Assembly (NCBI GenBank): GCA_944548615.1
Contig: OX155957.1
Span: forward strand, 3,960,795-4,024,794
DNA: 64,000 nucleotides
Origin: Micropterix aruncella
Taxonomy: Eukaryota; Arthropoda; Insecta; Lepidoptera; Micropterigidae
Direction of reading: 5' to 3'
Shown here: piece after piece, positions 22,256-34,831 of the stretch
Layout: each line of letters begins with the position of its first letter
How positions within the stretch are numbered: the first letter of the stretch is position 1
Notes under the pieces: generated by a model
Database searches by the model: none
Seen by the model: only the letters and a program-made list of their open reading frames with translations
What the model was told of the DNA's origin: nothing
Position numbers and translations under genes: made by a program

Positions 22256-24064
22256 TGACATGGCTGCTTCACTTATAAGAAAATTTGGATTCGTTTTTTT
22301 TTGTTAAAATTTTGTATTATTCTTTATAAGCAGCCGTAGCATAATTTATGTTCACCATAATTTTGAGATATCTTTACAGGCGATATATCTATTCGATATT
22401 ATCCATTCGTATGTAAAAGAGCGGAGAAATCAGCTGCGCACATGCTCCGCTTAACCATGACATGGCGGCTTTACTTACAAGAAAATTTGGAATCGTATTT
22501 TTTATGTTTAAATTTTGAATTATTCTTTATGAGCAGCCGTAACATCATTTATTATCACCATAATTTTGAGATATCTTTACAGGCGATATATCTATTCGAT
22601 ATTATCCATTCGTGTGTAAAAGAGCGGAGAAATCAGCTGCGCACATGCTCCGCTTAACCATGACATGGCGGCTTTACTTATAAGAAAATTTGGAATCGTA
22701 TTTTTTATGTTTAAATTTTGTATTATTCTTTATGAGCAGCCGTAACATACATAATTTTGAGATATCTTTACAGGCGATATATTTATTCGAGATTATCCAT
22801 TCGTATGTAAAAGAGCGGAGAAATCAGCTGCGCACATGCTCCGCTTAACCATGACATGGCGGCTTTACTTATAAGAAAATTTGGAATCGTATTTTTTATG
22901 TTTAAATTTTGTATTATTCTTTATGAGCAGCCGTAACATCATTTATTATTTCCATAATTTTGAGATATCTTTACAGGCGATATATCTATTCGATATTATC
23001 CATTCGTGTGTAAAAGAGCGGAGAAATCAGCTGCGCACATGCTCCGCTTAACCATGACATGGCGGCTTTTTTTATAAGAAAATTTGGAATCGTATTTTTT
23101 ATGTTTAAATTTTGTATTATTCTTTATGAGCAGCCGTAACATCATTTATTATTTCCATAATTTTGAGATATCTTTACAGGCGATATATCTATTCGATATT
23201 ATCCATTCGTGTGTAAAAGAGCGGAGAAATCAGCTGCGCACATGCTCCGCTTAACCATGACATGGCGGCTTTACTTATAAGAAAATTTGGAATCGTATTT
23301 TTTATGTTTAAATTTTGTATTATTCTTTATGAGCAGCCGTAACATCATTTATTATTTCCATAATTTTGAGATATCTTTACAGGCGATATATCTATTCGAT
23401 ATTATCCATTCGTGTGTAAAAGAGCGGAGAAATCAGCTGCGCACATGCTCCGCTTAACCATGACATGGCGGCTTTACTTATAAGAAAATTTGGAATCGTA
23501 TTTTTTATGTTTAAATTTTGTATTATTCTTTATGAGCAGCCGTAACATCATTTATTATTTCCATAATTTTGAGATATCTTTACAGGCGATATATCTATTC
23601 GATATTATCCATTCGTGTGTAAAAGAGCGGAGAAATCAGCTGCGCACATGCTCCGCTTAACCATGACATGGCGGCTTTACTTATAAGAAAATTTGGAATC
23701 GTATTTTTTATGTTTAAATTTTGTATTATTCTTTATGAGCAGCCGTAACATCATTTATTATTTCCATAATTTTGAGATATCTTTACAGGCGATATATCTA
23801 TTCGATATTATCCATTCGTGTGTAAAAGAGCGGAGAAATCAGCTGCGCACATGCTCCGCTTTACCATGACATGGCGGCTTTACTTATAAGAAAATTTGAA
23901 TCGTATTGTTTATGTTTAAATTTTGTATTATTCTTTATGAGCAGCCGTAACATCATTTATGATCACCATAATTTTGAGATATCTTTACAGGCGATATATC
24001 TATTCGAGATTATCCATTCGTATGTAAAAGAGCGGAGAAATCAGCTGCGCATATGCTCCGCTTT
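22252..24064. repeat. Tandem array of nine ~203 bp units
   Basis: The start of the unit (TTAACCATGACATGGCGG) occurs at 22451, 22654, 22845, 23048, 23251, 23454, 23657 and 23860, spaced 203 bp except one 191 bp unit with a 12 bp deletion. The first unit starts at 22252. Central units look almost identical; outer units are more diverged. Each ends in a hairpin with AGCGGAG/CTCCGCT arms around an 18-base loop. No coding potential. Confidence 0.95.
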
Positions 24065-24394
24065 GTCGTTTCCCATATTATTGAAATGACGCCTTATTTG
24101 CAAGTCAAAATGGCGATTCGCATTTGCAATGTCGATATACTGTGATATTCGATGCGGGGATTTTTCCTTGTTACCGCAACGGACGTTAGGGATTTAGTCA
24201 AAGAAAGGACGCTTCACGGTTCGCTTTTATAGTGTAACAAAAATATTGTGGTATTCCTTGTTCCAAATATCGATAATATTCGGATTCGTTCAATCCGGCC
24301 ATAAACGATATTTATTTTACGATGCGGTTCCTGGTTGAAACGCATATTGTATGTATCGAAAAAGTTTAACCGCAGCTTCATTTGCCTATTACAT
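24065..24394. other. Non-coding DNA
   Basis: No gene or repeat recognised between the 203 bp array and the next SINE-like fragment. Confidence 0.5.
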
Positions 24395-24618
24395 TTGGGC
24401 CCTTTCTGAGTTGGCCATGACGACCCATTCTGTTCAGGGTTGGTCACACTCACGGGTGTAACCTATCCGACGACCTCCACGCATGAAGTGCGAGCCTGGG
24501 TAGGACTCTGGCCTTATGGTTAGTTTCCCCTGGGAATCAACCTTCTGGCGCTCCTGGACGGTCTGCGCACCGTGCAGCGTAAGCCAATCGACTGTGCAAT
24601 CTGACTAACAGTCGGGGT
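24395..24618 (+). repeat. ~670 bp SINE-like family, partial copy B
   Basis: Forward-oriented first third only: GGGCCCTTTCTGAGTTGGCC, TTCAGGGTTGGTCACACTCA, CCTCCACGCATGAAGTGCG, GGCGCTCCTGGACGGTCTGC and ACTAACAGTCGGGG, after which similarity stops. Confidence 0.8.
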
Positions 24619-26489
24619 GCACGGGGCGCAATATTTCCGGTTTTGTTTATTAGTTTTAATTTGCAATGGTGACGGTAATGTATATTTATATGTTTTTTTT
24701 CTCTTCTTTTTTAAATTGCCGAATATATGTCAATACAAATCTAGAGAGCTTGCTGCCCTGGAACAAGTCCTGGCACTTAGTTGGGTAGCAGCAGCACTTA
24801 CATGCTAATTCTCATGTTAGACGTGTTCCATTGTTATTTTTATTTTAATATTTTTTAATAGTTATTAAATGTTTACATAAATATTAGCGATACATATTTA
24901 TTGTAAATTCGTTGTTAAATTCAATAAATAAAAATAATTAAATGAAATTATATCAAAATAAATTAAAGTAAATTTAGAAAATAGAAAATTTAGAAAATTT
25001 AGGAAATTTAGAAAATAAATGAGAATATGTTTTAATGGATAATCACAATTATTATAGACAGAAAAGGACAAATTATCATTTTTATTTTTATTTTTATTTT
25101 ATTAGTTTCAAATAGTATTCAAGGGCATTACAGATGAATCCAATTCGCCCTTGAATATTAAAGCTGGAGTGTAAGTCTAAAAATAAATGACTACATAACT
25201 AAATTAATGCTAACATTGAACAAGAAAAAAACATTAAAATATAAAACTAAATAAAAGACAGATTATGATAAACATGAGATTATATTGTAGAAATTATTAT
25301 AAATTATTATTATAAATTATAAATTATTATAGAAATTATATATTATATAATTATATAAATTATTATAAATTATCATAAATGCATATATAAACAATCACAC
25401 ATACATATACATGTAGGCACGCCTATCGAAATTATAAAATAGGAGTGCACTTCTATTACACTCCTATTTTATAATTTCGGTAATTAAAATATGTACATAG
25501 AAAAAACAATAGAAGTATTACTTAGCAATTTTATTTATAATTAACAATATTACTTAGCAATTTCTAATCATTAACATGGAAAATAGCATATGTACTCCCT
25601 TTTACCCAAGTGCAGTCTAAATTATTCAACTATACAACTAAGTGTAGTATAAATTATTAAATTTATGTTTCTGTGTAGAATTTTTAATTGACTATTGCTT
25701 TGGTTATTGTAATTTATTCGAATTAAACTAACATAGTAGCATAAGTACATTTGTGAGTATATTTTTGATATTTAATTCACGCTACATATACAATACATAT
25801 TATTATGATAAACCATAAACTCATATAACAATATGAGTTCTTAGCGGAATTATGATGGACAAAATGGGTCATCCATTATGTGAATTCCAACAATACGTTG
25901 CTATAGCTACACAAAGGACGGGCTACGCATATATACACGTACATAATAGAATTATCTCAAACAATGTCTGCCTTTAATTAACTTAATCACACATGGGACA
26001 TTTAGATAACGCTGTCTGCTAAATTACTTTAGTTTTTGTGACCTAACTTATAAAGTGATATGTTTAATTATGGTTGTTTCTTCAGCTGGAACATGGTAAA
26101 AACTTGTGTTAGTTCATTGTGGTTACGATTATACCTTAATAGTTAGGGTATATATTGGGTCAATACCTATGACATTGCTGTTCTGTAAAGGAAGTATAAG
26201 GCTAACAACTTTGTATGAAAAATATATATTTAAATAATAATAATAATTTTATTCATTCAAAAACATAAATTTACAATTGTATTAGTTGCAGAATCTGCCT
26301 AACGAGGCCATAGCCCGTACCGTGGAAAACTCTATGGCAAAGATTTATTCATGTGCACATAATTTTAAAATGAAAAATACAAAATATGATAAAATATAAA
26401 ATAGATAAGCGAATTCAAATTAAACTTATAATTAATTATATTTAAAATATTGATATATCATGGTCATGGAAATAAATATTAATATAAAA
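24619..26489. other. AT-rich non-coding DNA with two hairpins
   Basis: No supported gene. It contains an 11 bp-arm inverted repeat at 25116-25157 (TATTCAAGGGC and complement) and the perfect hairpin listed at 25427-25479. Confidence 0.55.
25427..25479. repeat. Perfect 21 bp hairpin
   Basis: Arms 25427-25447 and 25459-25479 are exactly complementary over 21 bases, with an 11-base loop. The arm contains ATAAAATAGGAGTG. Its size is that of a short hairpin RNA precursor, but a perfect stem is more typical of a recent foldback event than of a conserved microRNA. Confidence 0.85.
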
Positions 26490-26605
26490 TATCCATGTGA
26501 TGTTGGATAGGTCATTTATGTACACTAAAAATAAAATCGGGCCTAGGACACTTCCTTGTGTTACTACGTAACGTATACGACCTTCGACGCTCTGTTTCGA
26601 AGGTG
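26490..26605 (-). pseudogene. LINE reverse-transcriptase fragment (catalytic-core motif)
   Basis: On the minus strand a ~38-codon open segment reads VEGRIRYVVTQGSVLGP then ILFLVYINDL, the QGSVLGP-type RT motif of CR1/Jockey LINEs. It decays before the YADD motif. Only this short piece is recognisable. Confidence 0.7.
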
Positions 26606-27547
26606 TGACGCTATGTGACCTTCGACGCTAGAATTATTGACCCTTTCAATGTATGCAGATCTGACATTTTAATCGGAGTTGCTCAATTCCGCTGCTATAA
26701 AACTATCGTGGATAAGAACCAATAAAACTTTGGGGGCGTTTTTCACCAACTCTTTAGAGTTGATTTTTTTCTTTATAAATGGTTTCCCTTATAAAAAGGT
26801 CTGTCTAGTACGGTGGGTGACCAAGAGTATCAAGCCGCAACTCATGCAACTTTGCGACTGTTAGCAGTGAAATCTGTGGTTATACGTTGTCAAGCAGAAG
26901 CAGTGGCGATGAGCGATTAACCAGGCTCGGTTATTTAATCATGAGCTTCTCCATCATTGTTTGCAGTTCTTAACAGTACACATTTACGGTAACTGAATAG
27001 CCAGACTGTAAAAACTGTATTAGAAAACACCGGCACAGGATCTCAGATTTGAAAATAATGCAAATTTTCAACTTTGCCATGGTTGCACAAACGAAAATAT
27101 TTGAGTAAAAACAAACGACGGATGAACGAATAAACATTGGTAGCACTTACCTTAAGCGACACGTAAACATAGCTGTAGGTCTGAGTGACGAGTGAGATGC
27201 CTGGAATGCACGGCGCGTATGCACGGAGCTATAATTCAAAAGAGAACAATACTTCGCTCACGATTGCTTTAATTTTACGCGGACTCTCTTTCTAGGGTGC
27301 GATATCCTTTATTTTAATTTTCAATGCCTACGAAATAAGATAGCCATTATAGGATTGCTCATGGAAACTGCAGATACAATCTATTCGATACGCGTGACCG
27401 ATCATTAGCTAGCTGCAGTCATGTGAAGAAGAAATCTGTCTACTGTTAAACTATGAAATGGGAGCACAATACATTTAATATAATACATCCTTGGTGGTGT
27501 ATATTTGTAAAGAATCGTTGATTACGTTGAACGACCGATTATTTTAC
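26606..27547. other. Non-coding DNA
   Basis: No supported gene or repeat. A short open frame at 26679-26864 has no recognisable motif. Confidence 0.5.
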
Positions 27548-27560
27548 TGGTGACTAAATA

Positions 27561-28227
27561 GGGGGCTAACGGGCCCATGATGAGGTGGCCACGATGACCC
27601 ATGTGTTCAGGGTCGGTCACACTCACGGGTCAACACCCATACGACGGCCTCCCCGCATGGGGTGCGAATCCTGGGTAGGACACTGGGTCAACCAGTCTCC
27701 CCTGGGAATCAAACCTCTGGCGCCCCTGGACGGTCTGCACACCGTGCGGCGCAAGCCCATCGATTGTGCTCTCCGACTAACAGTCGGGGCAGTCTGGGAA
27801 CTGTATTGTTTCCTACAGAGCGGGGGTGGTTGTCTACCTTACGGCGACTGCTCTTGAAATGACCATTGGCCATCCGATCCCGGTTCAGAGTCGGGCAAAG
27901 GACGCCTTGGTCCGCGATAGATTCGGTGCACTCCGTTTCACCGCTTCGTAAGGGAGAGGACCGCGCAAGTGACCTCGAACTCGGAACCAATCGAAAGACC
28001 GGAGAAATCTGGTCACAATTGGAAGTGAGGGCGCGAGTATCTCGAGCCCGCCGGGTTTATTCCTGGCTAACTCGCGGTAAGGCGTTGGACTCTCACGGGT
28101 TGTGACGTAGCTGGACGTAGAATTGTACTGTCCAAAGTCTTCTACGTTCACTGCAGGGCGACAGAACGACTAATCGTTAAAACGTCCTGTGGTGACGGGC
28201 TCGCCCGTTGTAATCGACACCGCAAGA
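27561..28227 (+). mobile_element. ~670 bp SINE-like repeat family, reference copy C with target duplication
   Basis: A 667 bp block flanked by a perfect 13 bp direct repeat TGGTGACTAAATA (27548-27560 and 28228-28240), the signature of target-primed insertion. It starts GGGGGCTAACGGGCCCATG and ends near GTAATCGACACCGC. It has no coding capacity. GGTGCGAATCC at about 27660 resembles a tRNA B-box on this strand, and on the other strand GGTTTGATTCC (the form seen in copy F) lies about 44 bases after TGGCTTGCGCCG, the tRNA A-to-B spacing; both are weak. I do not recognise the family. Confidence 0.75.
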
Positions 28228-28240
28228 TGGTGACTAAATA

Positions 28241-28775
28241 ATAAATGAATATTACTCATATAGCAGCCTTTGCACCGCGAATTTCAGCGCTTATATAACT
28301 ATTGTTCCAGGCAAAGTAACTCGCCATCGTGATTGAGTCTATTTGAGTCTATCGGATTGACATCGCTCAAATCCTTGCTCCATAATAATTTTAAGTAGGT
28401 ACTCGTATAGTAATAATAATAAATAAACAACTAATAACTAATGAAAGCACTGGGAAACAATAGAAACCGAACGTAACGTAAGGCTGCTCTGAACCAGTGC
28501 GGCGCGGGCGCCGGAATGAATAGTAGTAGCCGAGCGAAGCGCTAACATGTTCGATGACGTCACGACGTCGTCAACATACCTTCAGCGAATTTCACAGATG
28601 CGAGCGAAAGTGCAGTTTTTAAGCAAATGCATAAGTCTTATACATAACTTCGTAAATACGCATCATATCGAAGTGAAATAAAAACTAGTGTTTTTATAGT
28701 AATAACATCTATAATTTGGAAGGATAAAAATATATATTTTTTTATGTTTCCCAAGCTCATTTACCCCGTCTTAAA
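28241..28775. other. Non-coding DNA with a CRE-like site
   Basis: A GC-rich patch at 28480-28600 contains the perfect cAMP-response-type octamer TGACGTCA at 28555-28562 and several CpGs, so it could be regulatory. No transcript is visible. Confidence 0.4.
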
Positions 28776-29095
28776 TGTCACCAGGACATGGCTGCTGCAC
28801 CCAGGGCCGGTTCCCGATGAGAGGACTTCTCAACGGTCAACAGAACAGTAACGAAGTTTTGTATGTTCACATCCAATTATGATAGCCCGTGATAACACAT
28901 TCAATTATGATAGCCCGTTCTCAGTTCCATCGTCATATAGCTGCTGCACCAAGGGTTGGCATTTAACGAGGGGGCTCCTCAACGGTCAACAGCAGAAACA
29001 CGAAATTCTGTATAGCATTCAATAATAACAGCCAGTTCTAAGTTCCACTATGACATGCCTGCTGCATCCAGGGTTGGCTCGGGACCGCATTTTAA
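28776..29095 (-). repeat. Inverted copy of the ~118 bp monomer (about 2.5 units)
   Basis: Contains GACATGGCTGCTGCACCCAG, CTCAACGGTCAACAG and GATAGCCCGTTCT in order, and ends with the family's unique end (GGTTGGCTCGGGAC, then AATAAAAGCGTGTTTTT), as at 3871 and 14842 but inverted. Confidence 0.8.
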
Positions 29096-29165
29096 TAAAA
29101 GCGTGTTTTTAAAAATGTGTTTTTACTTTTAACTCATTTTACCTCAGTGACTCCCTACTGTCAAT

Positions 29166-29836
29166 TTAGGAGCTAATGGGCATTTGCTGAGTTGGCCACG
29201 ATGACCCATTCTGTTCAGGGTTGGTCACACTCACGGGTCAACACCTATCCGGCGGCCTCCACGCATGAAGTGCGTGCCCGGCAGGACTCTGGCCTTAGGG
29301 ATAGTTTCCCCTAGGAATCAACCTTCTGGCGCTCCTGACGGTATGCGGACCGTGCAGTGTAAGCCAATCGATTGTGCATTCTAGCTAACAGTCGGGGGAG
29401 TCTGAAAGCAGTACCGTTTCCTATAGATCGGGGGTGGTTGCGGAACTTACGGCGACTGCTCTTGAAACGACCATCGGCTACCCGATCCTGGGTGAACAGC
29501 CGGGCAAAGGATGCCGTGGTCCGCAATAGATTCGGTATACACCAGGGAGATAGAACGATTCACCGCTTCGTAAGGGAGAGAACCGCGCAAGCGATCTCGA
29601 ACTCGTAACCAATCGAGAGACTGGAGTAAATTGGTCGCAATTGGAAAAAAAGTAACACTCCTGGCTATCTCGCGGTTAAGGCGTTGGCCTCTTACGGGCA
29701 AGTTGCGGAGCTTGACGGTGGACTGTTTTGTTCAAGTCTTCTGCGCTCACTTCAGGGAGATAGAACGACTAATCGTTAAAACTTCCTGAGTTTCGCGGGT
29801 TTCCTGGGTTCGCCCGCTGTAGTTGACAACTCTAGT
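29166..29836 (+). mobile_element. ~670 bp SINE-like family, copy D
   Basis: Full-length forward copy (671 bp) from AGGAGCTAATGGGC to GTTGACAACTCTAG. A possible short target duplication TGTCAAT lies at 29159-29165 and 29837-29843. It contains the CTCGCGGTTAAGGCGTTGG block, which resembles a tRNA A-arm. Confidence 0.75.
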
Positions 29837-29843
29837 TGTCAAT

Positions 29844-32800
29844 CAGGCGAGCGATTTTATTCACGGATCTCTGTACGATGTTAACCCTACGTCAGGTGCA
29901 CGTCTGGGCTACCTGAATTCGGGAGCAATGTGCCAGGCACAGCTCAGATCAGTAATCACTAACCTATATAGGGATATATACTAAGTGAATAAGTGAAATT
30001 AGACGCAAAAAAATATGTTTGATATCTGTAAAAATAATAAATAGAAAAGTAATCATTATTTCAAAATAGACAGACATACACTTAATAATATTTAAATATT
30101 GAAATAAGGTAAAGAACATTTATTCCAAGGCACATAATTTGATACAAATAAAATTAGCTTTAATATACCGTTAAACAATTTAAATAAACAATTGTGATGG
30201 AATCAATAGGAAATAAGTAATAAGTATAATGAGATCGGGAGCAATGAGCCTATCAGACCACGGACGATGCTTCTACCGTCTGCAGCGTCGGGTAAGAAAC
30301 TGAATAGGGGGAATGGAAACGCAGTGGCGCGCCGCCGCGAGACAGAAAGTTACTTGGAGTGGCGCCAACAGGTGCCACTTTGTCGGGGAGGTTTCGTATA
30401 GGGTGGCGTAGAGCCAATTGACATGTTTTGACTAGTAATATATTATATACGGATGCGGGTAAAAATAACTAAATGTTTCTATAAATACGACCAAGTATGC
30501 CATTTATTTACCACCGATTACAAGGTCATTTTTGGAAACCAAATCAGGCATATTAGCTAAAGAACGAGATTGCTTGCGTGCCGAATGGCGTGGATGCGTT
30601 CAAAAGCTTCCCGTGTAACACGCTACCAGTTACTTTAAATTTTTTCAACAAGCCAATGGGGTATTGCAAGACGGTGCGTCATCATGTCGACCGATATTGA
30701 GCTGTTTTCGATAGACACGCTGCACTTCCGTGACAGATAGAAAGAATTTGGTTTGTAATAACTACGAACACAGGTAAAACGTTCTTGCAGTTTCTAACGC
30801 TTCATTGCGACTGACATACTGCAGCGGCACAATTAATGAAATGGCGTCTCCGCCTCTACCATTCCCCCTCCCGCTAATAACACCAAGCTATCACGGCAGC
30901 GCACAATTCACATTTGAATGAAAAACCCCAAAAACATTTTTCCGATGACCTTTTCCGAGAGTATAGTGTTCAGTGTGAGAAAAATGTTTGTGCTTGTAAC
31001 TCTCACTAAATTCCAGAGTGAGTTAGAAGAACAAAAGAAAGCCAGCAATCTCGTGTATCGAGAAGATCGAAACAAACAAATTTTGCAATACCACTCAAGA
31101 GATCCGCTTTTGGCCAATCCAGTTTTATCTGGAAATTTTATAATTGCCTACCACCAAACATTAAAGACATTAACATTTCATATAAATTTAAAAATACTTT
31201 GAGTGTCTACCTCAACCCTCCTGTTGCGAAGTAAAAACTCACCTATCACTTTTGCGCGCGACATATTCGGGCAAAAAATCGACGCGAGTCAACGGCCTTG
31301 AGAAAAACGATCATAACTTATAAACCACTAAACGGATTTAAAAAAGATAAAGAGAAAACTGATCGCATTGAAATTTGACATATAAAACATTATAACCTTA
31401 TCTCGTAAAACAATTAAGATAATAATGAATAAATATTACAAAATTGGCAAACTGAAAAAACTCGCCCATAAAATCATTTCGATTTTTTTGTCACAAAATA
31501 CGTAAAATATGCAAAAATTGTAAATACAGTTATGTTCTTTATTAAATGCTTTACCAAAACAAAATTTTTTTTTACTTATTTGCATACAAAAATATTTATT
31601 TATTCAGCCAAGAAAAAATTTATGTATTCTCGTAAAAAAAAAATTTTTTTATTTTTAATTTGTGACTACTTATGGTATTTTTTTATATGAAATTCTTTCA
31701 AAATAACTTTATTACTACATCACACTTCTTAGAAATCACACCAGAACTTTGAGCTTTGTCTGATATTATAGAAAAATCTAAAGTTTTGAGAGTTTCCGCG
31801 TCCGAACTTAATAATAAACTTTGAATGCTTATAATATAAAATTCGTTAGATTTTTTCAATTATATTGTCCTATGATAGACTTATTGTATGTCTAATAACT
31901 AATTACTATACTCCAAAGAGTCACATTTCATCGAAAAACTATGGAAAATCGCACTTTATTCTCTCATAGTAATTATCAAAACAAGTTTCTTTGCGCGATT
32001 CATTTTACAAAACAAGATATAATTTTCAAAATACGTCTAATTATGTGATAACTTAGGATGTAAATGAAGCAATACTTATTTTGTTAGTAAATTAAAGCGA
32101 CATTACGTCATATTTCGCAATATATCGGGATATTTCATAAACATTACAAAAGAATAACAACCATTTTTTCGCGAGCCGTTTGTTGTCGCCGAAGTGTTTT
32201 CTTTAAAAATTCGTGAAAAACAGCAAATGGACTATCTCAAATGATTAATCCTTATTACGAAACTACTTAAAATGCATATTACTCACTGTTCTCCAGTAAA
32301 TAAAACTCAAAAACTGCACACACACACTTTTTATCACCAATTTCGCGGAGCCGTTCGCGGCCGTGCGAATGCCGACGGGAGACTAGGCGTTTGACGTCTA
32401 TGCTCACTTTTTGGATCGCTGTTCGATGTTGCCACACAGAAATCTTGAATTAAAGATATTTTGGCCATATCGTTGCGCCGTCAGAAAGCATATAGTACGA
32501 TGTTTCGAATCGTAAATTGCATTTTTCGCAGCGGCGAGCGCTATATCCGGTAGCGGATGTTACGTGCTTTAGGCGGCCGATATACATGTCCCGAATCGGA
32601 TGTTACGCGCTGAGCGGGTATTGTACAAATGCAGAATCCAGATATTGAACACCTTATTAAATAATTGAATCTTTATAATAAAGTATATGTAGTATAATAT
32701 ATATAATTTGTATATAAATTGATAATATCTAAATGCAATTTTATTTTAATTTTTATGAATTTATTTTGTATATTATTAATACATATTATTACTCATTAAT

Positions 32801-33166
32801 ACATATAAAAATATATATAAATTTTTATCATGTTTTAAAATAAAATAATATTGACAATTTTCATGACATTTTCTTACGATTTTTTATTAGGTAATTAAGA
32901 TATTTCTGTTAGATCAAGTATGATTTTGTTTAATTATATACATATATTATTATAAATTTCTTAGGATAATTAAAATAAATTGTCTACCTTGGAACAGGCG
33001 GCAGCCTAGTTAGGTTAAGACTTGTGTATATTGAATGTACTCATAATTTGAAATCAATAAATAATTTGAAATTTGAATGTGTCAGTTTGCTCTGCTCCTC
33101 CCTATATAAAAGTCTCCGACCTGTGCCTGTCAGATCGGTTGCGCTCAACAGAGGGTTAAATGTTTG
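29844..33166. other. Non-coding DNA downstream of the LBR-like gene
   Basis: No supported gene. The open frame at 30918-31202 has no recognisable motif. A GC-rich patch lies at 32340-32420. AATAAA on the minus strand near 32887-32882 is a plausible polyadenylation signal for the LBR-like gene, about 280 bases beyond its stop. Confidence 0.45.
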
Positions 33167-33435
33167 TTAGTACACGTAGGGTATCATCGCATAGGGTACT
33201 TTTGCGGTGTACTTTCTCCACGCGGCTTCGTAGCGCCTCTCGCAGCGTTCTTCCACTCTCGGCACTCGCGACAATAAAAGTAAAACAGTCATGAGGCACA
33301 AGATGGACGCGGGCCAGATGGGGAACCAAGCTACATGGGCCAATGCGTCTCCAAAGTAATTGGGATGCCTGACCCAACCCCACCAGCCGGATACGATGAG
33401 GCTCTTCCCGCGGGACGTCGGTATGGTCTTCAAAT
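33167..33435 (-). CDS. LBR: Lamin B receptor-like gene, last coding exon
   Basis: Final exon, 269 nt. The acceptor is TTTCATAATTTCAG before 33435; the first two bases complete a codon begun by the exon ending at 40799. It encodes the C-terminal part of the ERG24/LBR sterol-reductase domain: KTIPTSRGKS, then SGWWGWVRHPNYFGD, the family signature that in active enzymes helps bind NADPH and sterol, then transmembrane segments and the ending RRYEAAWRKYTAKVPYAMIPYVY in shorter pieces (KVPYAMIPYVY at the end). LBR proteins are multi-pass proteins of the inner nuclear membrane that tether lamina and chromatin. The acidic residues expected near the last helix are changed here (RVPRVEE), consistent with a protein without reductase activity. 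Confidence 0.92.
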
Positions 33436-34831
33436 CTGAAATTATGAAATATCGTTTAACGACTTACTTTCTGATTAATACACTTGAGAGCAATAAAATC
33501 GACACCCATAACATATTTACTTAGAGCTTTATTATTACTTTCCCAGTCCACCAATCAACCAGGAAGAAAAGTATTTTGAACGCAGTTTTTTTTTCGAGAT
33601 GATGACGGAAATATACTTTTAAACCCCATGAGACGACTAATACAATTATCTGTCTGTGTGTGTCTGACAATGATGTGTGTCTTTTTGTATTCCTCCACGA
33701 TAGCGCCCAAACACTTAATGCGATTAAGTTGAAATTTGTTATGCAAGCATCATTTCGCTCAATCAAGAGTTGAAAAATTTGTGATTGTAATCGGTCCACC
33801 AGTGGGCACATTAATTATATATCATCCTCGAATAATTGCACTAAGAGACTTAACATTTGGTACTCGGATACCTTCTTGAGCCGAAACGACGTCGTGAAAT
33901 TATTTTGTTTGGAATATCTCAAATACAAAATGCACTAATAATATTTAAATTCCGCCATACATTTTAATGAAATATTAACACGGAGCCGCCCGAGGATAGC
34001 AGAGAAACGAACCGCGCCACTTAAGGTGGTTGTGTAACGGAACCCAAACGAGTTCATCCGCCAGTCGAGAGGGGCACTCATCGATTTTATTTATGAAATA
34101 ATCATCAACCAGTCAAATCATATTTAGATAAAATCAATTAGTAGGCAGTTGGCTACTTACAAGGAAATCTTGGGGTGACAACAGATTTCTTTTTTTTATT
34201 GAATTGAAGATTTTTATGAAATTAGAGTGTTTAATTTCACATGAAATCATGGAGTATAATCTATATATTTAAAACAAAGTCGGGTTTGTTCGAACACTTA
34301 TAACTCGAGAACGGCTGAACCGATTTTCATGGTTTTTTATTTGTTGTTTTAGTTTTAGTTTTCTTTTATACATATTCATATTCAATATATACATCCTTGC
34401 TGTATTATGGGGCGATATTACAGTCAGTTAAAATGCAGAAATCCGACCAGTTAAAGTTCAGAAATGCTTGAAAAAAAAACGATTTTAAGTCCCTAACAAC
34501 ATATAAATTAATTCGGATTGTATAAAATTATAACAAATTTAGATAACATGTTGACGGTCATATTACTAAATAAGCGGTCATCTGGATTTCTTTGACTGTC
34601 CTTTCCAGTGGAGCTCATAAAATCCGTCGGGTTTTATTGTAAAATAAAATGTACTATTATTGTCTTCTGGCAGCTAGTGCAGTTGTGTTGCAGCTAGTGC
34701 TAGGGTTCTAGTGCCGTTGGACCATTAAGACTTGCTCGTTACTCTGATCGACTCAACTCACAGTTAAGATCCTATCAAGTTAAGATCCCTCTCCCCGAAA
34801 AAGGTCTACCCCAATAAGGACCTGGTACCAG
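33436..34831 (-). other. LBR-like gene, distal part of intron 2
   Basis: Non-coding intron. The open frames at 33521-33811 overlap a sequence that looks like a LINE untranslated region and are not supported. GGCTGAACCGATTTTCATG at 34313-34331 marks another lepidopteran-like dispersed repeat. Confidence 0.6.

Noticed and set aside
22252..24064. Regular repeats suggesting a CRISPR array
   Set aside because: Units are 203 bp and repeated in full with no variable spacers; a eukaryotic satellite.
27585..28151. Several 66-93 codon ORFs in the SINE-like repeat
   Set aside because: Other copies of the repeat have stops and frame changes at different places and no motif is conserved.
30918..31202. 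94-codon plus-strand ORF
   Set aside because: Partly polar, with LEEQKKASNLVYREDRNKQ, but no known domain and no supporting splice context; left unannotated.
33100..33150. TATATAAAAG followed by a TCAGATC initiator-like string on the plus strand
   Set aside because: Lies in the 3' region of the LBR-like gene, antisense, with no downstream ORF; chance in AT-rich DNA is likely.
33521..33811. 96-codon minus-strand ORF inside the LBR intron
   Set aside because: Overlaps low-complexity sequence resembling a dispersed LINE untranslated region; no motif.
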